A DNA stretch of 64,000 nt from NCBI RefSeq assembly GCF_020400605.1, contig NZ_JAINRD010000027.1, positions 1-64,000 on the forward strand, given 5' to 3'. Numbering within the stretch: the stretch's first letter is position 1; the number at the start of each line of letters is the position of its first letter. Shown piece by piece: positions 7,752-14,568 of this stretch. The translations under genes were made by a program, and so were the position numbers. The notes beneath the pieces were generated by a model that was not told where the DNA came from, did no database searches, and worked only from the letters and a program-made list of their open reading frames with translations. Source of the stretch: Streptomyces aculeolatus. Lineage in GTDB: Bacteria > Actinomycetota > Actinomycetes > Streptomycetales > Streptomycetaceae.

Positions 7752-10700
7752 TCACCCGCTCGTCCACCCGCTGAACTCCACCGTCCCCCGCACCCCCGCC
7801 GCCGCCGACATGAACGGCCCCGCGTCCTGCGTCCCCGCCGTCCCCGGCACCGTGACCGTCGCCACCGTCCGCCACGTCGCCCCGCCGTCCGTGGAGCACG
7901 CGCCCGTGAACGCGTCCCCCTCCCGCGTCAGCCGCAGCGTGACCGGTGCCGCGATACCCGTGATCCGCTTGTACGTGTCCAGCGTCCCGTCGCCGTTGGA
8001 GTCGTACGACAGCGCCACCCCGTTCGCCGGCGTCACCGCCAGGTTGAGGAACCCGGCCGCGCCCGCCGTCCGCAGGTCGTTGCGGGCGACGATGCCCGCC
8101 CGCGCCCACGGCCCGCTCGGCGCCTGCGCGTCGACGGTCAGCGTCACCGTGCCGCCGGAGGCCAGCGCGCCCGGCCGGAAGACCGCGCCGAACTCGGTCG
8201 TCGCCTTCCACATGTCGGCGCCGCCCCCGTCGATCGCCCAGCGGTCACCGAGCTGCCCGAAGACGGCGGCGTTCGTGGTGACCGCGGCGACGCTGTCGTC
8301 CAGCGGCCCGGCGACGAACAGCGTGCCCGGCGTGTGCACCGTCACCGGCTTCTGCCCCGCCATCCCGTACGCCGTGCGCACCTCGTACTCCAGCGGCGTC
8401 AGCGGCTCCGCGGGCGGCCCTGCGGGCGCCCGCACCTCCCACGCGTGCTCCGCGCGCCCCGCCGCCGGCACCGCCGGGAGGGACACCGCGCCCGGCGGCG
8501 TCGCGTCGAGGCCGGTCAGCTCCAGCTCCACCGGACCCGTCGCCGCCAGCCCGCACATGTTGCGGAACCCGGCGGTCAGCCGCCCCGTACCGCCCGGGGC
8601 GAGCGCCGGGGGGTCGGCGACGGCCGTGACGACGCCCTGGTACGGGGCCGCGGCCAGCACCTCGTGGACCCGGCGGGCGATGGTGTGCGCGTTGCCGGAG
8701 GGGCGCTCGGGGTAGCTGTTGCTCTGCCGCGTCCAGGGGTCCTCGACCGCGTACCAGTCGAAGGGCTCCGGCTCCCGCCCCGCCGCCAGCGCGTCCTGCA
8801 GCTCCTCCAGATAGGCGCGCCAGCGCGGCGCGTGGAAGTCGCGGATCAGCCCCGACCAGTCGCGGTTCGCGTAGTCCGCGAGGTGCCCGCCGTCGGCGGT
8901 GGGGCGGTCGGCCCAGGTGGTGACCAGCACCCGCGCGGTGCGCTCCAGCCGCGCGGCCTCCGCGTCGTCCGCGGCCATCCGGCGGGCGTCGGCGAGCCAG
9001 GGGCCGAGGAGGAACGCGCGGTGCGCGCCGGTGGTCTCGTCGCTGAGCGCCATCAGCTTCAGCCACAGGTCGGACAGCGTGCGGAACGCCGCCGCGTCCT
9101 TGCGCCCGTACGCCGCCTTGAGCTGCGGCAGCAGCACCCGCGACCGGCTCGCGAGCGCCTGCCGGGCGAGGTCGACGAGGTCGTGCCGGTACGCGTCGGA
9201 GGCGCGCAGCGCCGGGGCGACGCCCAGCAGCGCGCCGAACGCCTTGTCGAAGTCGGCGAGGTCGAAGGCCGGCGTCTTCGTCGCGTAGTACGCGCCCGAG
9301 CGGGCGTCCAGCGACGGGCGGGCGGCGAAGATCGAGTCGTGCGGGCGGCCGTCGGCGCTGGAGATCGCGTACGCCGTCTCGCGCAGCGCCGCGAACGCCT
9401 CGCGCGCCGCCGCGTCGTCGCCCCCGTAGCGCACGGCCGCGTACTCGTCGAACCACTCCTTCCGGTCCACCGGCTCCGCCCGCCACGCCAGTTCGCTGAA
9501 GAGCTCCAGCGCCGCCGGGTCGCGCTCGGCGGCCTCCGGCATGTACGCGGTGCCGACGCAGGCGCTGCCCGGCTTGTCGCGCCAGGCGGCGAAGCGCTCC
9601 GCCCACATGTGGGTCTTGGCGCCGATCGTGGTGCGCCCGCCGAAGTTGGGGATGGTGCCGAAGGCGTACGGCACGCCGCCCCAGTCCGCCTCGCGGTCGG
9701 TGACGCGCTCCAGGTCGGACAGGCCGTCGACGACGAGCATCCGCTCGGGGTGTGCGAGGCCGTCGAGGAGTTCGCGCCGCGGGTTCTCCTGCCAGCCCAG
9801 GATCACCCACGTCGCGCCCGGGCGGGCGGTCTGCAGCGCGGTCTCGACGGCGCGCGCGGCGTCCGGCACGGGCACGTCGCCGGGGTCGCCGCCCTCGTGC
9901 AGCAGGTCCATCTTCAGGTGCGCCACCGGCCCGAACAGCTCTTCCTGGTGGCGGTAGTAGGCGGCGGCGACGTCGCGGAAGGCCTCGGTGCGCGGGTCGA
10001 GCCAGTCGGGGCGGGGCAGGCCCGCCCAGGTGCCCTGGGGGATGGTGCGGGCGAGGGGGTGGCGGTCCGTGAAGCCGCCGGGGACGGTGCCGAAGTAGCC
10101 GGGCAGCACGGGGGCGATGCCCAGCTCGCGCATGCGGCCGACGATGCGGCGGCCGAGTTCGGTGCGCTCGGCCAGCAGCGCGGGGCTGACGGGGCCGCCG
10201 TAGTCGCTCATGTTCTGCAGCAGCCACCACGGCTGGTGGCTGGGGGCGGGCAGCCAGGCGCGGGCCTCGGCGTCGGAGTAGCCGAACTCCGTCAGCAGCC
10301 GGTGGTAGACGGCCTCGCTGCCGGGGGTGACGAGCACCTGGTTGCAGCCGTGCAGGGCGAGCACGTCGATGAACCGCTCCCAGCGCGGCCAGTCGTGGTA
10401 CGGGCCGGTGTAGCCGTCGTGGGTGTCGTTGAGCGCGAACCGGGCCGGGACGGTGGCGCGGCGCTCGACGGGGGCCGCGGGCGCGGGCAGGCGGCGCGGC
10501 AGCCGGGTCTGGCTGCCGGACCAGGAGACGACGGCGCGGCAGGTGTACTTCAGGTACCAGTGCACGCCGGTGAGGAGCACCGCGGGGCTGGTGCCGCCGA
10601 CCTCGATCCGGCCGGCCCGGCCGCGTACGGTGAACCGCTCGGCGCCGTCGAGGGCGGTGAGCGCGAACTGCCCGGCGTGCTCGGGCAGCAGCCGCTCCAG

Positions 10701-10868
10701 CGCCTCCCGGGCCGCCGCCACGTCGAACCCCCCGCCCGCTTCCGCGTCCGCTGCCGTACCGCCTCCGGCCGTCACGCTACGGGCGTGCGCCTGCCCGCTC
10801 ACGAGTGCCGCGCCGGCGCCGAGCGCGCCGGCCGTGCCCAGGATCGTGCGTCGCGTCATGTCCGTCAT
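7752..10868 (-). CDS. Secreted alpha-N-acetylglucosaminidase, GH89 (NAGLU-like), with C-terminal accessory modules
   Basis: GH89 enzymes release terminal alpha-linked GlcNAc from glycans, including heparan-type chains and mucin. The 1038-residue protein starts MTDMTRRTILGTAGALGAG, a twin-arginine signal, so it is exported folded. An N-terminal carbohydrate-associated domain (about 60-140) is followed by the GH89 (beta/alpha)8 core with diagnostic stretches 'TGVHWYLKYTCRAVVSW', 'HGCNQVLVTPGSEAVY', 'WWLLQNMSDYGGP' and 'PGYFGTVP'. A helical domain comes next. About the last 300 residues form an alpha-galactosidase-associated (NEW3-like) domain and a jelly-roll 'GDGTLDTYKRITG' module. I took the start at 10868; ATG 10859 is also possible and neither has a strong ribosome site. 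An operator-like palindrome lies about 80 nt upstream. The gene stands alone, so it probably contributes to scavenging of amino sugars. Confidence 0.9.
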   Translation of the reverse strand: MTDMTRRTILGTAGALGAGAALVSGQAHARSVTAGGGTAADAEAGGGFDVAAAREALERLLPEHAGQFALTALDGAERFTVRGRAGRIEVGGTSPAVLLTGVHWYLKYTCRAVVSWSGSQTRLPRRLPAPAAPVERRATVPARFALNDTHDGYTGPYHDWPRWERFIDVLALHGCNQVLVTPGSEAVYHRLLTEFGYSDAEARAWLPAPSHQPWWLLQNMSDYGGPVSPALLAERTELGRRIVGRMRELGIAPVLPGYFGTVPGGFTDRHPLARTIPQGTWAGLPRPDWLDPRTEAFRDVAAAYYRHQEELFGPVAHLKMDLLHEGGDPGDVPVPDAARAVETALQTARPGATWVILGWQENPRRELLDGLAHPERMLVVDGLSDLERVTDREADWGGVPYAFGTIPNFGGRTTIGAKTHMWAERFAAWRDKPGSACVGTAYMPEAAERDPAALELFSELAWRAEPVDRKEWFDEYAAVRYGGDDAAAREAFAALRETAYAISSADGRPHDSIFAARPSLDARSGAYYATKTPAFDLADFDKAFGALLGVAPALRASDAYRHDLVDLARQALASRSRVLLPQLKAAYGRKDAAAFRTLSDLWLKLMALSDETTGAHRAFLLGPWLADARRMAADDAEAARLERTARVLVTTWADRPTADGGHLADYANRDWSGLIRDFHAPRWRAYLEELQDALAAGREPEPFDWYAVEDPWTRQSNSYPERPSGNAHTIARRVHEVLAAAPYQGVVTAVADPPALAPGGTGRLTAGFRNMCGLAATGPVELELTGLDATPPGAVSLPAVPAAGRAEHAWEVRAPAGPPAEPLTPLEYEVRTAYGMAGQKPVTVHTPGTLFVAGPLDDSVAAVTTNAAVFGQLGDRWAIDGGGADMWKATTEFGAVFRPGALASGGTVTLTVDAQAPSGPWARAGIVARNDLRTAGAAGFLNLAVTPANGVALSYDSNGDGTLDTYKRITGIAAPVTLRLTREGDAFTGACSTDGGATWRTVATVTVPGTAGTQDAGPFMSAAAGVRGTVEFSGWTSG

Positions 10869-10946
10869 CAGCGGACCGTAGCCACGCGCGGCGGGCGGGG
10901 GCAACGGAGGGAAACGGGCGGAAAGCGGCCCGTACCCGGGCGGGAC

Positions 10947-10960
10947 AGAAAGCGCTGTCT
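10947..10960. promoter_or_regulatory. Putative LacI-family-type operator upstream of the GH89 gene
   Basis: The sequence AGAAAGCGCTGTCT is an imperfect 14-bp palindrome (12 of 14 positions symmetric) centred on AGCGCT. It lies 79-92 nt upstream of the GH89 start. LacI-family operators of streptomycete sugar genes, such as CebR sites, have this kind of GCGC-centred palindrome. A similar core is present at 35828-35839 before the GH43 gene. No convincing -35/-10 pair was found next to it, so the assignment is tentative. Confidence 0.35.
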
Positions 10961-11088
10961 GCGGAAGCCCGGCCGGGCGCGGCCCGAAGCAGAGCCGGGC
11001 GGGCGGCCGAACCGCCGCCGGGGCCCCGCGCCCCGCGCCGGCCGGCCGGGTCCTGGTGCGGTCCTGGTGCGGTCCGGGTCCGCCCGGG

Positions 11089-11739
11089 TCAGCCGCGGTC
11101 GAGGTACGCCAGCACCGCCAGCACCCGGCGGTTGTCGTCGTCCGACGGCGGCAGCCCCAGCTTCCCGAAGATGTTCGACGTGTGCTTGGCCACCGCCCGT
11201 TCCGTGACCACCAGCCGCTCCGCGATCGCCGCGTTGGACCGCCCCTGCGCCATCAGCTCCATCACCTCGCGCTCGCGCGGCGTCAGCGTGTTCACCGGCT
11301 GGTCCTGCGCCGCCCGCCGGCTCAGCAGCTGCGAGATGACCTGCGGGTCCATCGCCGTACCGCCGCCCGCCACGCGCCGTACCGCGTCGATGAACTGGTC
11401 GGCGTCGAACACCCGGTCCTTGAGCAGGTACCCCACGCCGCCGCGCTCGTCGGCCAGCAACTCGCGTGCGTACAGCTGCTCCACGTGCTGCGAGAGCACC
11501 AGCACCGGCAGCCCCGGCCGCTTCGCCCGCGCCTGCAGCGCGCACTGCAGCCCCTCGTCCGAGAACGACGGCGGCAGCCGGACGTCGACGACCGCGACGT
11601 CCGGCTCCAGCTCGTCCAGCGCCCGCGTCAGCTCCGGGCCGTTGTCCACCGCGGCCAGGATCTCGAAGTCGTACGCTTCGAGCATGCGGACGAGACCGTC
11701 CCTCAGAAGGAAGAGGTCTTCGGCGATGACAGCTCGCAC
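11089..11739 (-). CDS. LuxR/NarL-family response regulator
   Basis: A 216-residue two-component response regulator that should bind DNA when phosphorylated. The receiver domain (1-120) has the acidic pair in 'VIAEDLFLLRDGL', the phosphoacceptor aspartate in 'DVAVVDVRLPP', and the conserved lysine in 'VGYLLKDRV'. The LuxR-type helix-turn-helix is at about 150-205 ('LTPREREVMELMAQGRSNAAIAERLVV', quoted here only in part as LTPREREVMELMAQGRSN). The start is the GTG at 11739, giving VRAVIAED. It overlaps the end of the upstream histidine kinase gene by 37 nt, so the two are translationally coupled and almost certainly partners. The target genes cannot be told from the sequence. Confidence 0.93.
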   Translation of the reverse strand: MRAVIAEDLFLLRDGLVRMLEAYDFEILAAVDNGPELTRALDELEPDVAVVDVRLPPSFSDEGLQCALQARAKRPGLPVLVLSQHVEQLYARELLADERGGVGYLLKDRVFDADQFIDAVRRVAGGGTAMDPQVISQLLSRRAAQDQPVNTLTPREREVMELMAQGRSNAAIAERLVVTERAVAKHTSNIFGKLGLPPSDDDNRRVLAVLAYLDRG

Positions 11740-12995
11740 GGAATCTCCAGGGTCACCATCGTGGGGCCGCCGACCGGGCTGTTGACGGCCAGTACGCCGT
11801 CGAATGTACCGAGCCTGCGCTCCACCCCGGCCAGCCCGGAGCCCTTGTCCACCGACGCGCCGCCGCGGCCGTCGTCCGTGATCGCGATCCGCAGCATGCC
11901 GTCGCGGTGCCCCATGTCCAGCCACACGCGCTGCGCCTCGGCGTGCTTGATGGCGTTCGTCAGCACCTCGCTGACCGCGAAGTACGCCGCCGACTCCACC
12001 GGCTCCGCCGCCCGCCCCGGCGGCGTACCCAGGTCGATGTCCACCTCGACCGGCACCGGCATGCGCAGCGCGAGCGCCCGCACCGCGTCCGCGAGGCCGC
12101 GCTCGGCCAGCACCGGTGGGTGGATGCCCCGTACCAGGTCGCGCAGCTCCGTCAGCGCCTCGGCCGACTCGCCGCGCGCCCGGGAGACCAGCTCCTTCGC
12201 CTTGGCCGGGTCCTTCTCGATGAGCGCCTCGATGGTCCCCAGGCTCATGCCCATGGCGACCAGTCGGGCCTGCGCGCCGTCGTGCAGGTCGCGCTCGATG
12301 CGGCGCAGCTCGGCGGCGGAGTTGTCGACGGCGTCCGAGCGGGTCTCGGTCAGCCGCGCGACCCGCTGGGCCAGCTCGACCTCGCGGGGCGCGAGCACGC
12401 CCTTGGTCATCTGGAAGTGCATCGCCAGCAGGCGGGGGCCGGTGAAGAGGCCGACGGCGAGCAGGGCCGTGCCGAGCCCGGCGGCCATGAACGCGGTGCT
12501 CTGCGAGGACACCGGCACGAAGCCGTACCAGTAGGTGCTGTCGCCGCCGCCGGTCATGGGGTCCCAGACACCGGCGGCGATCACGTACCCCTCCAGCGGG
12601 TAGAAGGTCAGCGCGACCGTCACGATCGCGAGGACCGAGCCCGCGATCATGTCGGTGAACAGCCAGCGCACGTCGCGCCAGGTCGCCGGGTCGGTGAGCA
12701 GGTGGCGGGTGCGCTGCGCCTGGCCGATGAGCCCGCCCTGGAGGTCCGGCGGCCAGGGGCGGTACGTGGCGGGGATGCGCACGTCCGACCACTGCGCGGC
12801 GAGCAGCCGGCGCAGGTTGGCCTGCATCCGTACGCCCTCCAGCACCCAGGGCGTGGTGATCAGGCCGATGCCGAGCACGGGTATGAGCACGACGGAGACG
12901 ACGGTCAGCACGAAGAGCGTGATCGAGGCCGCGGTGCACAGCACCGTCAGCGCCAGGGCCCGTACCCCGGCGAGCGCCCAGTTCCGGAAGATCAT
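11703..12995 (-). CDS. Sensor histidine kinase (HisKA_3 class) with integral membrane sensor domain
   Basis: A 430-residue membrane histidine kinase. The N-terminal half is a multi-span 'putative sensor' domain, with two hydrophobic segments at about 12-50 and two more at about 110-130 and 165-185. The dimerisation/phosphoacceptor motif is 'RRIERDLHDGAQARLVAMG', with histidine in the DLHDGAQ signature of the NarX/DesK-like class. The HATPase domain follows, with the N-box 'VLTNAIKHA' and G-box 'DDGRGG...GSGLAGVERRL'. The start is the ATG at 12995 (MIFRNWAL), preceded by GAGGGG at good spacing; the longer open frame upstream is Pro/Arg-rich noise. The stop overlaps the response-regulator start. 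It is divergent from glnII, but nothing in the sequence shows a nitrogen signal. Confidence 0.93.
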   Translation of the reverse strand: MIFRNWALAGVRALALTVLCTAASITLFVLTVVSVVLIPVLGIGLITTPWVLEGVRMQANLRRLLAAQWSDVRIPATYRPWPPDLQGGLIGQAQRTRHLLTDPATWRDVRWLFTDMIAGSVLAIVTVALTFYPLEGYVIAAGVWDPMTGGGDSTYWYGFVPVSSQSTAFMAAGLGTALLAVGLFTGPRLLAMHFQMTKGVLAPREVELAQRVARLTETRSDAVDNSAAELRRIERDLHDGAQARLVAMGMSLGTIEALIEKDPAKAKELVSRARGESAEALTELRDLVRGIHPPVLAERGLADAVRALALRMPVPVEVDIDLGTPPGRAAEPVESAAYFAVSEVLTNAIKHAEAQRVWLDMGHRDGMLRIAITDDGRGGASVDKGSGLAGVERRLGTFDGVLAVNSPVGGPTMVTLEIPCELSSPKTSSF

Positions 12996-13248
12996 CTCCG
13001 TGTTCCCCTCTGTCCCTGCTGTTTCCGCTGGTCCCTGCTGGTCCCGTGTCCGTTCTGCGGCCGTCCCGTGCCCGGCCTGCGGCCGGGGCCCGGCCCGCGC
13101 GGCCGTTCGCCGGGCGCATGTCACAGTCTGCCGCGTGGGCAGGGCGGGGGCACGGGGCCGGCCCCCCGGGGCCGGGGTGTAGCTAGCACCACCACCCCCG
13201 CGACGCCCGCCGCGCCGCGGCGTACGGGGAGGCGGGGGACACACCGGG

Positions 13249-13275
13249 TTTACATCCGGGCAACGGTCGGGAAAC
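13249..13275 (+). promoter_or_regulatory. GlnR-type binding site upstream of glnII
   Basis: The stretch reads TTTAC, 6 nt, GCAAC, 6 nt, GAAAC. This matches the 5-6-5-6-5 spacing of GlnR boxes (gTnAc / GaAAc half sites separated by 6 nt) known at glnII, glnA and amtB of S. coelicolor. It lies 88-114 nt upstream of the glnII GTG, the usual distance for a promoter-proximal site. GlnR is the OmpR-type global nitrogen regulator of actinobacteria. The pattern is seen directly; its function is inferred from the family. Confidence 0.6.
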
Positions 13276-13362
13276 CGCGGCTTGCGACGCTGCCCGGGGC
13301 GGGAGGACGTGCCCGCCGGGACCGCATCTGTGCGACATCTGTGCGAACGAAGGACGGCGACC

Positions 13363-14382
13363 GTGAGCTACAAGGCCGAGTACATCTGGATCGACGGCAC
13401 CCTGCCCACCGCCAAGCTGCGCTCGAAGACCAAGATCGTCGAGACCGGCGCCGAGCCGCCCCTGTGGGGCTTCGACGGCTCCAGCACCAACCAGGCCGAC
13501 GGCAGCTCCTCCGACTGCGTCCTCAAGCCCGTCTTCACCTGCCCCGACCCGCTGCGCGGCGGCGCCGACGTGCTCGTACTCTGCGAGGTCCTCGACACCG
13601 ACCTGCGCCCGCACGCCTCCAACACCCGCGCCGAGCTGCGCGAGGTCGCCGAGCGCTTCGCCGCCCAGGAGCCGGTCTTCGGCATCGAGCAGGAGTACAC
13701 CTTCTTCCGCGGCTCCCGCCCCCTCGGCTTCCCCGAGAACGGCTTCCCCGCCCCGCAGGGCGGCTACTACTGCGGCGTCGGCGCCGACGAGATCTTCGGC
13801 CGCGAGGTCGTCGAGGCCCACCTCGACAACTGCCTCAAGGCGGGCCTCGGCCTGTCCGGCATCAACGCCGAGGTCATGCCCGGGCAGTGGGAGTTCCAGG
13901 TCGGCCCGCTCGCCCCGCTGGAGGTCGCGGACCAGCTCTGGGTCGCGCGCTGGCTCCTCTACCGCACGGCCGAGGACTTCGGCGTCTCCGCCACCCTGGA
14001 CCCCAAGCCGGCGAAGGGCGACTGGAACGGCGCGGGCGCGCACACCAACTTCTCCACCCGGCGGATGCGCGAGGGCTACGAGGCGATCGTCGCCGCCTGC
14101 GAGGCGCTCGGCGACGGCGACAAGCCCCTGACGCACGTGCGCGCGTACGGGGCGGGCGTGGAGAGCCGGCTGACGGGGGCGCACGAGACGGCGCCGTGGG
14201 ACGAGTACTCGTACGGGGTGTCGGACCGCGGGGCGTCGGTGCGGATCCCGTGGCAGGTGGAGAAGGACGGCAAGGGCTACATCGAGGACCGGCGGCCGAA
14301 CGCGAACGTGGACCCGTATGTGGTGACGCGGCTGATGGTGGACACGTGCTGCGCGGCGCTGGAGAAGGCGGGCCTGGACTGA
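13363..14382 (+). CDS. glnII: Glutamine synthetase type II (eukaryotic-like)
   Basis: GSII makes glutamine from glutamate, ammonia and ATP. The 339-residue length is normal for GlnII of Streptomyces and rhizobia and much shorter than GSI. Signatures include 'IWIDGTLPTAKLRSKTKIV', 'LWGFDGSSTNQA', 'FGIEQEYTFF', 'MPGQWEFQVGP' and 'WNGAGAHTNFS', which carry the metal-binding glutamates and the glutamate-binding loop. GSII is not adenylylated by GlnE, so control is expected to be mainly transcriptional; a GlnR-type site lies about 100 nt upstream. The start is GTG 13363 (MSYKAEYIW) after an AAGGA ribosome site at 13350; the in-frame ATG at 13282 lies upstream of any homologous sequence. It is divergent from the two-component pair and stands alone. 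Confidence 0.96.
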   Translation: MSYKAEYIWIDGTLPTAKLRSKTKIVETGAEPPLWGFDGSSTNQADGSSSDCVLKPVFTCPDPLRGGADVLVLCEVLDTDLRPHASNTRAELREVAERFAAQEPVFGIEQEYTFFRGSRPLGFPENGFPAPQGGYYCGVGADEIFGREVVEAHLDNCLKAGLGLSGINAEVMPGQWEFQVGPLAPLEVADQLWVARWLLYRTAEDFGVSATLDPKPAKGDWNGAGAHTNFSTRRMREGYEAIVAACEALGDGDKPLTHVRAYGAGVESRLTGAHETAPWDEYSYGVSDRGASVRIPWQVEKDGKGYIEDRRPNANVDPYVVTRLMVDTCCAALEKAGLD

Positions 14383-14495
14383 GCCGGTAGGCCGACGGGG
14401 TACGGGCCGGGGCTGGACCGGGTCGCCGCGGTCGGCGGGGTCCGCGGCCGCCGTGCCCGGAACCGCCGGCCACCGGGCGGCCGAGGGGTTGGTGC

Positions 14496-14519
14496 AAAGG
14501 GCTCTTCCGCTCGCCCTTT
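14496..14519 (+). terminator. Possible weak terminator after glnII
   Basis: AAAGGGC (14496-14502) and GCCCTTT (14513-14519) form a 7-bp perfect stem with a 10-nt loop, 114 nt after the glnII stop and before the next gene on the same strand. There is no U-tract, which is normal for streptomycetes. The stem is short, so confidence is low. Confidence 0.3.
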
Positions 14520-14568
14520 CGGCCGCGTTGCGCTGGCCCGCGGCCGGTGAGGTGCCGAGGCTGAGTGC

